A stretch of 64,000 nucleotides of DNA. Source: Bacillus sp. 2205SS5-2. GTDB lineage: Bacteria; Bacillota; Bacilli; Bacillales; Bacillaceae_K. Shown here in pieces: positions 56,617 through 64,000 of the stretch (its first letter is position 1; every line of letters begins with the position of its first letter). Under the pieces are notes generated by a model. It was given only the letters and a program-made list of their open reading frames with translations, was not told the DNA's origin and made no database searches. The stretch spans positions 28,337 through 92,336 of the forward strand of contig NZ_JAYKTS010000017.1 of NCBI RefSeq assembly GCF_037024155.1, in the 5' to 3' direction. A program made the position numbers and the translations under genes.

Positions 56617-57288
56617 TTATTTTTGGACAATTCCCATAACAAAACCATCATATCCCTTTGCTCCTACGGTTTGAATCGCAGTTGAATCGATCCGAGGGTC
56701 TGACTTTAATAATTCCAGACAATTCCGTACGCCCTGTACACTCTCGTCTTCACTAGATGAATCCAAAACCCTTCCACCTCTAGTAACGTTGTCAACGATC
56801 ATAATTGCTCCAGGCTTCGCTAGTTCAATTCCCCATTTGACGTATTGAGGATTGTTGACCTTATCAGCATCAATAAAAATTAAGTCAAAAGAAGAGAACC
56901 CCTTGTCTGCAAGTGTCGGCAATGTATCCAAAGCTGGACCAACGAAAATATTTACCAAATGATCTACACCCGCATTTTTGAGGTTTTCCGTCGCTACTTT
57001 TGCATGCTTCTCGCTATATTCAAGTGTCACAAGCTGACCTTCTACTGGCAAAGCACGTGCCAACCAAGTTGTACTGTACCCACCTAATGTCCCGATTTCA
57101 AGAATCCTTTTAGCACCTTTTACCTTTGCAAGCAGATTCAGAAACTTACCTTGATTGGGAGATACATCTATTGCTGGCAGATTCGCCGCTTGATTAGCTT
57201 CTAAAATCCCTTCCATTACAACATCTTCCCCAATTAATTCCTCGCTAAAATAGTCATCAACCTTCGTCCATACGGATAGATTACTCAT
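56617..57288 (-). CDS. Class I SAM-dependent O-methyltransferase
   Basis: 223 residues of the catechol/caffeoyl-CoA type family (Methyltransf_3). The SAM loop is RILEIGTLGGYSTTWLARAL, followed by LVTLEYSEKHAKVATENL, the metal-binding FDLIFIDADKVNNPQYVKW and MIVDNVTRGGRV. Methylates a hydroxyl of a small molecule in the cytoplasm; substrate unknown. ATG 57288 follows AAGGGGGAG; the frame start at 57315 lies upstream of that site. Single gene. Confidence 0.92.
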   Translation of the reverse strand: MSNLSVWTKVDDYFSEELIGEDVVMEGILEANQAANLPAIDVSPNQGKFLNLLAKVKGAKRILEIGTLGGYSTTWLARALPVEGQLVTLEYSEKHAKVATENLKNAGVDHLVNIFVGPALDTLPTLADKGFSSFDLIFIDADKVNNPQYVKWGIELAKPGAIMIVDNVTRGGRVLDSSSEDESVQGVRNCLELLKSDPRIDSTAIQTVGAKGYDGFVMGIVQK

Positions 57289-57710
57289 TATGTACTCCCC
57301 CTTTGCCTTAATCAAACACCTATTAATTATACCTTGTTCATGTATTTTTTTCAGTTTTCGACGCTTACGTTTAATGGAGCACCTCCGTTTTTTAGTGGTC
57401 GGTTACGATAAAAGAAGAACTGTGTTTTTAACAACGGTGTTCGATAGATTTTCCCCAAAAGTAAATCACCCTATGTTTTTAACAGGAGTTTACGCTTTTT
57501 TTAAGCAACACTTCGTATCCATTGTAGTTAATTAACTTACTTTTCAGTGGAATCTTCCTTTTCTCAAGGCTCTTTGTATGAAAAAAGGCATATTTAGGTA
57601 TCGTCAAATTAGTAAGTTTGCCTCAAACATATCGGGTTTATACCATTATTGGGGTTGAAATTACTTTTTTTCATGATAGGTGGTGGCGGCGTGACGTGAG
57701 CGCTGCCATC
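57289..57710. other. Gene-free stretch
   Basis: A frame at 57290-57535 lacks a ribosome site and a plausible protein. Nothing else is recognised before the type A element at 57711. Confidence 0.45.
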
Positions 57711-57869
57711 GAGTTTTTCGTATACATTGTGGCTATTTATCTTATTCTTGATTAAATCGCCCATTTCCCTGTTGATTTCCATTAAAAATAGACGAAATGA
57801 TGCCCGAAACAAAGCGATATTACCGGTTATCGACTGGTGCCAAAAACGACAATCATTGCGAAAACAGCC
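57711..57869 (+). repeat. Type A MITE with altered left tip
   Basis: GAGTTTTTCGTATACATTGT to CAATCATTGCGAAAACAGCC. The core and right half are typical type A; the first bases GGCTC are changed to GAG. Confidence 0.82.
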
Positions 57870-57906
57870 TGAAAAGAAAACCATGACGCCCCCTTCAAAT
57901 AACTCT

Positions 57907-58104
57907 CTAGGATCGATATTTTCTGAGAGATTCGATGAGATACACAGTAAATATCCAAATGAATACGCCAACAATGCTAATACTAAATTTATTTACTGAG
58001 ATGTACAAAATCTTTAACACCTCGATATTGAACACATAGCCTATCAAAAGATAAAACAATAAAACAGCAAAAATGAGTGTTTTTTTAGAAAGTTCATTCA
58101 ACAT
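57907..58104 (-). CDS. Small two-helix membrane protein, 65 aa
   Basis: Two hydrophobic segments (LIFAVLLFYLLIGYVFNI and FSISIVGVFIWIFTVYLI) with a short polar N-terminus (MLNELSKKT) and a basic end (ESLRKYRS). Not recognised. GAGGAGATAAAT precedes ATG 58104. It lies between two type A elements. Confidence 0.6.
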   Translation of the reverse strand: MLNELSKKTLIFAVLLFYLLIGYVFNIEVLKILYISVNKFSISIVGVFIWIFTVYLIESLRKYRS

Positions 58105-58247
58105 ATTTATCTCCTCGACACTAGATTTAAGAATCTACCATTATATTAAGGCGATGATTGGTAACATCGTACATCGGTTCAATAAACCGTCGTGCACATT
58201 CCTCCAAAAGTAGCTAAATGCGACTAAACCTTTTCTTTATCAATTAG

Positions 58248-58408
58248 GCTCTTTTCGAATACATTGTGACTATTTCTTCTGATGTTTGGCTAAATCCCCC
58301 ATTTCACTGTTAATTTCTATTAAAAACAGACGACAAGATGACTCGAAACAAAGATAAATCATCGTTTAAGGACTGGTACCAAGAGCAACATACTCATCCA
58401 AAATAGCC
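58248..58408 (+). repeat. Type A MITE
   Basis: GGCTCTTTTCGAATACATTG to CATACTCATCCAAAATAGCC. Full length without a hairpin unit; flanks do not match. Bases 58409-58655 hold no gene apart from the ribosome site of the DUF169 gene. Confidence 0.82.
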
Positions 58409-58655
58409 TGCCTATTTGATCAATCTAACAGTTCAATCTCTCATTATCCGGTTTGAAATTTCACCTGATTTCAGCCTCTATACTTTTCTCAAATTGGTAT
58501 ATTATTGATTAACCATTAACAAGTTTTAATTTTCTTTCAATACGGAAGGGATTGAAACTTCATAAGACGAAATAAAAGAAGAGAACGTTTGTACGGCATG
58601 AAAATTCATAGGTGAACAGCTGGAATTGCTATCAAAAAAAGAATGGGGTGATTAG

Positions 58656-59447
58656 TTGACCAACATAAATTTGGATTCATTAAAAAAGTTAGAAATGTCC
58701 ATCGAAAAGCATGTCCGACCGGATACTTTTCCTCTCGCAATGCGCGTATTCAAAGATCATGAATTGCTTCCAGAAAAGGTGAAACGACCAAAACAGGATT
58801 TGGATAAAACATTTAGTATATGCCAGGGCGTTACGATGGCAAGACGATATGGCTGGGCTCTAGCAATGAATAATGAAGACCTCTCTTGTCCAATTGCAAA
58901 AATAGCCTTTGGGTTTGAAGAAGAGCTTCCCTTTTATTCGAAGGGTAGTTTAACCGACGGCATGTACACAAAAACCTGTGACCTTGGCGAAAAAACAGAA
59001 GCGGCGGTTCCGAAGTTCTCAAAAGAGGAATCCGGCACTGTCGTCATGTCTCCTCTTTCAAGAACCGATTTTGAGCCTGAAGTTATTGTTATTTATGGAA
59101 ACTCTGCTCAAGTAATGAGAATGGTTGCAGCTGCTCTCTTTACAACCGGTGGTGAAATTTCCAGTACATTCACTGCGCGAGCAGATTGTGCCGATATAGT
59201 GATTAAAACCATTAAAACAGAGCAACCGCAAGTCATCCTTCCTTGCTACGGAAATCGTGTATTCGGCCAAACACAAGACCATGAAATGGCGTTTTCACTT
59301 CCATATTCCTTTGTCCATGCTTTTCTCGAAGGACTTGAAGGGACTCATAGAGGCGGTGTTCGCTACCCAATCCCGAATTTTCTCCACTATGAAGCGAAAT
59401 ACCCAAGCACATATGAAAAACTGAATTCTATGTTTGATGATAAATAG
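58656..59447 (+). CDS. DUF169 domain-containing protein
   Basis: 263 residues. The DUF169 pattern is present: HVRPDTFPLAMRVFKD, FSICQGVTMARRYGWALAMN, EDLSCPIAKIAFGF, TVVMSPLSRTDFEPEVIVIY, QVMRMVAAALFTTGG and the Cys/Asp region TARADCADIV followed by LPCYGNRVFGQTQDHEMAFS. Several conserved Cys suggest metal binding, but the function is unknown. TTG 58656 follows GGGGTGATTAG. Convergent with the PaaK-like gene; a bidirectional terminator lies between. Confidence 0.88.
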   Translation: MTNINLDSLKKLEMSIEKHVRPDTFPLAMRVFKDHELLPEKVKRPKQDLDKTFSICQGVTMARRYGWALAMNNEDLSCPIAKIAFGFEEELPFYSKGSLTDGMYTKTCDLGEKTEAAVPKFSKEESGTVVMSPLSRTDFEPEVIVIYGNSAQVMRMVAAALFTTGGEISSTFTARADCADIVIKTIKTEQPQVILPCYGNRVFGQTQDHEMAFSLPYSFVHAFLEGLEGTHRGGVRYPIPNFLHYEAKYPSTYEKLNSMFDDK

Positions 59448-59528
59448 GGCCCCTCAACAAAACTCGGAATTTCTGTATGAACTTGATACTAATCTCAGCA
59501 CTAAAATAGTTTCCAGTATTACTTTCAA

Positions 59529-59563
59529 AAAAAAGCAAGCGAAGGATTTCGCTTGCTTTTTTT
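59529..59563. terminator. Bidirectional terminator between DUF169 and the PaaK-like gene
   Basis: AAAAAGCAAGCGAA and TTCGCTTGCTTTTT pair around GGAT, with A/T runs on both sides. Confidence 0.85.
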
Positions 59564-59625
59564 AATCGCATTTTTTGTCTCGTTACAAATATCTCTCACT
59601 TTGCCTTTTCAATAACAAATTAATC

Positions 59626-60795
59626 TCATACCTTTTCATAATTTCTACGGTCAATTAATCTTTTTTCTTCGGAATTGATTTCACCAAATCCAACCTTTGT
59701 CACCATCGGCTTCACCCGAATAAAATTTTGCAGATGTGTAGCTATGTCTGTGGGTAGATCAGCATCCGTCTCTAGACGAATTTCCAATTGATCTATATGT
59801 TGATCTCTTGTCACGACCGCTTGAAAATTCGAATAGCCTAGGTCTTGTAGGATAGTGCTCAATTGTTTTTCCCGAACAAACATCCCCTTCACCTTCACGC
59901 CATCACTCACCCGACCAAGCACCCCAACAATTCTTCTACCTTCATATCCTTCGACCCAACGAGATAAATCGCCAGTGCCAAAACGAATGAGAGGATAACT
60001 CTTATCATAGAGAGTAACAACAACCTCTCCTTCGCCACTTTTGACTTCTTGCCCCGTACGCGGATCACAGATTTGTACATAGGCTGAAGAAGTGACCCTT
60101 AATCCAGGTCCTCTTTTATCTTCAAACGCCAAACATCCACAATCAGCTGTTCCATAGCCTTCATATACTGTAATCCCTAAACCAGCGCATCTTTTTCGCA
60201 TATCCATTGATAAAAATTCAGCTGTAAAAAACGCTTTTTCTAGTTTAATTTCACAGCCAATCTTCCAGTTTTTCTCTTCGATTGCATCTAGTAATAATCC
60301 TAGGAAACTTGGTGTACCTACATACCCCGTTACGCCGATCTCTTTCATCATTCTAATTTGTAGTTCTCGATTACCTGGACCTGCTGGAATAACGGTACAC
60401 CCTAAATCACGTAGAGCAGAATCAAACATAAATCCAGCCGGAGAAAGGTGATACGAAAAAGTATTTTGAACAATGTCTTCAACCGAAAATCCAGCGATGC
60501 TTAGTGCTTCAGAAAATCGCCAGTAATCTCCTCCGAAAGATTGTGGATCGTAAATCGGACCTGGCGACATAAAGATGCGTGTCATTTGCCTCGGTCCCTC
60601 TGTCGCGATTCCACCAAAGGGGGCACGAGCTTGTTGAAAATCAGGCAAGCTATCTTTTTTCATGACTGGGATTTTCGTTAAATCTTCAGGAGTATTAATT
60701 TCTTTTGGCGTTAAATCTACTTCTTCCATAATCTCTCGGAATTTTGGTGAATGGTCGTACGCAAATAAAATGATTTCTTGAAAAGAAGACATCAT
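59626..60795 (-). CDS. PaaK-like AMP-binding ligase (phenylacetate-CoA ligase family)
   Basis: 389 residues. It shows adenylate-forming blocks: FSYHLSPAGFMFDSALRDLG, VIPAGPGNRELQI, GVTGYVGTPSFLGLLLDAI, VYEGYGTADCGCLAFED, the hinge region YPLIRFGTGDLSRWVEGYEG and the C-terminal Lys region GRVSDGVKVKGMFVREKQL. Predicted to activate an aromatic or other organic acid to its CoA thioester. Shorter at the N-terminus than classical PaaK (about 430 aa). Its ATG overlaps the stop of the decayed livF. Confidence 0.85.
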   Translation of the reverse strand: MMSSFQEIILFAYDHSPKFREIMEEVDLTPKEINTPEDLTKIPVMKKDSLPDFQQARAPFGGIATEGPRQMTRIFMSPGPIYDPQSFGGDYWRFSEALSIAGFSVEDIVQNTFSYHLSPAGFMFDSALRDLGCTVIPAGPGNRELQIRMMKEIGVTGYVGTPSFLGLLLDAIEEKNWKIGCEIKLEKAFFTAEFLSMDMRKRCAGLGITVYEGYGTADCGCLAFEDKRGPGLRVTSSAYVQICDPRTGQEVKSGEGEVVVTLYDKSYPLIRFGTGDLSRWVEGYEGRRIVGVLGRVSDGVKVKGMFVREKQLSTILQDLGYSNFQAVVTRDQHIDQLEIRLETDADLPTDIATHLQNFIRVKPMVTKVGFGEINSEEKRLIDRRNYEKV

Positions 60796-61580
60796 AACCA
60801 CCGCTTTCTTCTTTTATAGGATTTGATTTCCTTATAATTTTTTCTGCCCTTGTCACTCATACCTAAATAAAATTCCTGCACATCTTGATTTGATAATAAT
60901 TCCTCCACGGGACCATCCATCACAATCCGCCCATTTTCAATTATATAACCGTAATGAGCAATAGAAAGCGCCACTTTCGCATTTTGCTCTACAACTAATA
61001 TAGTGGTTCCTTCTTCTTCATTAATTTTCTTGATAATGCCGAATATTTCTTTAACGAGGAGTGGAGCGAGACCTAAAGAAGGCTCATCTAAGAGGAGTAC
61101 CTTAGGCTTTGCCATGACACCACGACCAATGGCAAAGCATCTGTTGCTCACCACCCGATAAATAACCCGCTTGACGATGGCGGAGCATTTCTAGCTTGGG
61201 AAAGTAGTGATATACCTTTTGTAAATCGCCTTTTATGTTCCCGCGATCTTTGCGTGTATGTGCTCCAGCAATCAAATTTTCTTCAACAGACAAATGTTCA
61301 AAAACTCGTCGTCCTTCCATACACTGAAAAATGCCTTTTTTGACAATCGTTTCGGCATCATTCACATCATTACGCTCTTCATGTAATTCAATGAAACCAT
61401 CTGTCACCTCCCCTTTTTCGCTTTTCACAAGCCCGAAATCGCTTTTAAGGTCGTTGTCTTTCCCGCCCCATTACTACCGAGTAAGGCGACAATTTTCCCT
61501 TTTGGTACGACCATGGACATTCCTTTTAAAACCAGAATAACCTTGTCATACATCACTTCCACATTATTAAGCGTATGCAC
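60792..61580 (-). pseudogene. livF: LivF-type ABC ATPase with two frameshifts
   Basis: From GTG 61580 (after GGAGGG) the product reads MHTLNNVEVMYDKVILVLKG, then Walker A LLGSNGAGKTTTLKAISGL. One base is missing at about 61428 (GGCTTGTGAAA). It continues in the next frame through VFEHLSVEENLIAGAHTRKD and YLSGGEQQML, where one extra T near 61142 shifts it again into AIGRGVMAKPKVLLLDEPSL, GLAPLLVKEIFGII to the stop at 60792. All ATPase motifs are otherwise intact, so the lesions are recent or sequencing errors. Branched-chain amino acid type transporter component. Confidence 0.85.
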
Positions 61581-62070
61581 ATAAACCCTCCACACGTTTT
61601 TGCAATACATACGCTAAACGTCCAACTGGTGTATTTCGAATATGCTCAATTTCAAGGAAATCAATTACATTCTCTACCTTCTCTCGATGTTGAATTTCTT
61701 CTTTCTGTGCTTTCCCCCAATATAGTCCTCCTGAAAGTAAACCTGTTTTCATGCGAACATGACGACCAAGCATTAAGTTATCCAACACCGACAGTTGAGG
61801 AAATAATTCAATATTTTGGAAGGCTCTTGCTATTCCAAGACTCGCTCGGTTATGCGGTTTCACAGGAGTTATGTTGTTTCCCTTAAATGAGATACTCACT
61901 TCCGTGGGTCGATATAAGCCACTAATGCAATTGAGCATACTCGTCTTCCCTGCCCGGTTCGGTCCGATTAAGGAAAAAATCTCTCCTTCTTTTACCTCAT
62001 ATGTCACAGCATTTAATGCTACAACCCCTCCGAATCGTAACGTGATATCTTTTACGTCTAAAATTCCCAA
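61567..62070 (-). pseudogene. livG: LivG-type ABC ATPase, truncated, damaged Walker A
   Basis: TTG 62070 follows GGGGGGAG and gives MGILDVKDITLRFGGVVALN. Walker A reads GPNRAGKTS, with Arg in place of the conserved Gly. It continues through HNRASLGIARAFQNIELFPQ to RNTPVGRLAYVLQKRVE and then runs straight into the livF ribosome site. The signature, Walker B and C-terminal half (about 80 or more residues) are missing, so an internal deletion has fused livG to livF. No livH, livM or livK is nearby. Confidence 0.88.
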
Positions 62071-62647
62071 AGGACTCCCCCCATTTGTCGAAAAGTGTAA
62101 CCATTTACTTGATTGAATATTATGAATATTAAAGTAATTCTCGCTAATTCTGTCTTTTCCTCTATTGTTTTTCATCTTTTTTATAGCAACCGCCGTTTTT
62201 CTCACAACAATTTTTTCATGATTTAATAAGTTTATTTAGTAGTATATGATCAATAAAATTCTATAATAATACTTTTATCAATCCTCACTACTCAACTCTT
62301 TTAAAAATGGAAAGACTAATTTCTAACATTCATTTCCAACAATTGATTCACCCTCATTTTTACTATCATTCTAGTAAAGACAAAAAAAGAGATCAAACAC
62401 ACTCATTAATATTCTGTTAGTATATTAATAATCCTATTTCTCAAAAATAGAAACCACTACAAAAATAGTGTTTATTAATGAAATTATTTATCCGTCTATT
62501 TAATCAATTTCAAAAGACCTATATATCGCCATATCGTGCCGACATACTTCAAGAAAGGGAATCAATCAAAAATGAAATAACCACAATGAATATAAATGCG
62601 CCCTTACCAAACACTTACAATAGATTTCAGATAAGCCATCAGAACTT
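62071..62647. other. Gene-free stretch upstream of livG
   Basis: No transporter permease or binding-protein remnant recognised. A 64-codon plus-strand frame at 62478-62672 lacks a ribosome site and is not supported. Confidence 0.45.
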
Positions 62648-62698
62648 TAAAAGACCTCAAACAATTGGTTGATTCTAAAACCAATTGTTTGAGGTCCT
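62648..62698 (-). terminator. Terminator of the NUDIX-VanZ unit
   Basis: GACCTCAAACAATTGGTT (62653-62670) pairs perfectly with AACCAATTGTTTGAGGTC (62679-62696). On the minus strand it is followed by TTTTAAAG. Confidence 0.8.
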
Positions 62699-62766
62699 TA
62701 GGATTATCTAAATCGTTGAAACCGTTCTGTTTTACCTGAAGTATGTTTAGTAAAGTCATAGATTTA

Positions 62767-63318
62767 TCATTTTTTAAAATTTAATCTTATCATCCGGAAA
62801 CTCTTCAAGCAAATCACAAAAAGAACTCCTCCAAGTAAAGCTCCTATCGAATTCATAATCCAATCATCAATATCCGTTGACCGGCCAAGTGGTAAATACC
62901 ACTGTAACGCTTCAATCGTTAAGGAAAGAAACGATCCGAAAAGCAAGGATCGTGTTCCGATTCTTTGCAAATTTTGTAGCAACCAACCCACCGAAAATCC
63001 AAAAGGCATAAACAAAAAGAGATTCGCAACCAGATTTCTGATGGGAATCCATAAATCTCCACCGTATTTAATATTTAATAACAGATTATCAAAGGGAATA
63101 TAATTATAAGTTTTCCAGCCTTCATGTTCGGATTGTGGTGTTAAGGTGATGAGTGAGATACCAATCACCGATAAAGTTGTGAAGACAAAGGGTAACACCT
63201 CTCTCCAGCGAAAATGATTTTTGCTTTTTTTCCACTTATAGAGAAATAAAAAAGTTCCGAATGCAATCAAAATAAAAATCGGAACCACTTTACCAAACAA
63301 ATACCATAGCTCTAGCAT
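62767..63318 (-). CDS. VanZ family membrane protein
   Basis: 183 residues with about five membrane helices. The VanZ signature is present: NLVANLFLFMPFGFSVGWLL, SLLFGSFLSLTIEALQWYLP and GRSTDIDDWIMNSIGALLGG. VanZ gives low-level teicoplanin resistance in enterococci; in Bacilli most homologues have no assigned role. The ribosome site is weak. It starts 15 bases after the NUDIX gene, so the two are cotranscribed. Confidence 0.92.
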   Translation of the reverse strand: MLELWYLFGKVVPIFILIAFGTFLFLYKWKKSKNHFRWREVLPFVFTTLSVIGISLITLTPQSEHEGWKTYNYIPFDNLLLNIKYGGDLWIPIRNLVANLFLFMPFGFSVGWLLQNLQRIGTRSLLFGSFLSLTIEALQWYLPLGRSTDIDDWIMNSIGALLGGVLFVICLKSFRMIRLNFKK

Positions 63319-63333
63319 GGATTTAATCTCAAT

Positions 63334-63810
63334 CTAGGATTCACGGATATATTCTTTTGCCTTTTCATGCTCAATTCCACTCCAACTACGATAAATTTCA
63401 AATGTCTCTTCTTGAAAAAAATAAGGAAAGCGGTGTTTAAACCAAGATTGCATCGGGAGTGTTGTTGCTTCCTCTCTTTTTACCCAAGTTAGTTCTCCCT
63501 CTGGAGGATTGTCTAATATTTGTCCTTCTACTTTTGTCGCTAAATAATTAAAGACCATATAGCGTTCGGCCTCTTTTTCATTTACAAATTCACTGATTCC
63601 TTTAAAGATCAATGATTTCACTTCCAGACCGGTTTCTTCTTTCACTTCTCGAATGGCCCCCACAGCAGGATTTTCAGGAAAGTCAATCTTACCGCCTGGG
63701 GCGATATATCCCGGAAACCCTTTTGAATCCGGACGATTCATCAACAAAACCTCATCATCTCTTTGAATCATTACGATCGTATATAATCGAATGCTCTCTT
63801 TTACTCTCAT
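63334..63810 (-). CDS. NUDIX hydrolase (MutT-like)
   Basis: 158 residues. The Nudix box GGKIDFPENPAVGAIREVKE ETGLEV matches GX5EX7REUXEEXGU with all catalytic Glu present. It opens MRVKESIRLYTIVMIQRDDE and continues GELTWVKREEATTLPMQSWF, as in the 8-oxo-dGTP diphosphatase group. Hydrolyses a nucleoside diphosphate derivative; the exact substrate is not deducible. ATG 63810 follows AAGGGG; the frame start at 63876 lies upstream without a site. First gene of a pair with VanZ. Confidence 0.92.
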   Translation of the reverse strand: MRVKESIRLYTIVMIQRDDEVLLMNRPDSKGFPGYIAPGGKIDFPENPAVGAIREVKEETGLEVKSLIFKGISEFVNEKEAERYMVFNYLATKVEGQILDNPPEGELTWVKREEATTLPMQSWFKHRFPYFFQEETFEIYRSWSGIEHEKAKEYIRES

Positions 63811-64000
63811 CAAATTCCCCTTTATACAGAAAAATAACATTATAAATATATTATAGCAGGCGTGTTGATTATCCATTTTCAGGCAAACTAATCCCGTAGA
63901 AAATCCGGGCGTTTTTTAAAACTACACTCATTTCGGATAACCAATCAATTGGGAGATCATTTATTAAAAGAAGTCTTGTAAATGAGATAAATGATAGCTT

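Noticed and set aside
62478..62672. 64-codon plus-strand frame
   Set aside because: No ribosome site, and its end lies within the terminator stem of the opposite gene.

Overview
The window reads as chromosomal DNA of a low-GC, endospore-forming Bacillaceae. I base this on AGGAGG-type ribosome binding sites, frequent TTG/GTG starts, the hom-thrC-thrB operon, an RsbR-type STAS protein, YwiC, DUF6509, TIGR02206 and a spore-surface-like protein. I cannot name the species. No tRNA, rRNA or CRISPR array was seen, and no prophage or conjugative module. Gene density is low: many 0.3-2 kb gaps are filled by repeats and decayed genes.

Layout. 0-10 kb: a GNAT fragment, two nearly identical IS630 copies in direct orientation that bracket a small membrane operon and a DUF3179 lipoprotein, then an intact ISL3-family element. 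10-12 kb: an ECF41 sigma factor with its carboxymuconolactone-decarboxylase-like partner and a recognisable ECF41 promoter. 12.5-17 kb: a GIY-YIG protein, then an amidohydrolase and a 1026-residue GNAT fusion in one operon. 17-24 kb: a chemoreceptor with an attenuator-like leader, a dCache-GGDEF diguanylate cyclase, an RlmI-like methyltransferase and an EamA transporter. 25-30 kb: a dead IS200/IS605 transposase, a 4-OT tautomerase, a CBO0543-like membrane protein, a nitronate monooxygenase, and ywiC behind an FNR site. 30-37 kb: hairpin-repeat arrays, a mismatch-specific DNA glycosylase, membrane proteins and IS1595 debris. 37-49 kb: a DUF1059 protein, an RsbR-like protein, hom-thrC-thrB, a TIGR01777 epimerase, a GNAT-aminotransferase fusion with PlsY, and a TIGR02206 membrane protein. 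49-56 kb: decayed genes, a LVIVD-repeat spore-surface-like protein and a dead ISL3 copy. 56-64 kb: DUF6509, an O-methyltransferase, DUF169, a decayed LivG/LivF pair next to a PaaK-like ligase, VanZ and a NUDIX hydrolase.

The dominant unexplained structure is repetitive. More than twenty copies of a 160-185 bp element, in three internal-sequence subfamilies (called A, B and C here), share termini that begin GGCTSTTTTCG. At least five copies have perfect 8-bp A+T-rich target duplications. The GGCTCTT ends and the 8-bp duplications point to non-autonomous elements mobilised by an ISL3-family transposase. Several type A copies carry, at one internal position, a second repeat of 116-119 bp that folds into a long hairpin. 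It is amplified to 2.3 units at 30.86 kb and 8 units at 32.1 kb, and its tip sequences change in a compensating way.

The most interesting enzyme systems are the GNAT-aminotransferase/PlsY operon (possibly an aminolipid pathway), the giant GNAT fusion with its amidohydrolase, and the spore-surface-like protein with an inserted LVIVD repeat array.
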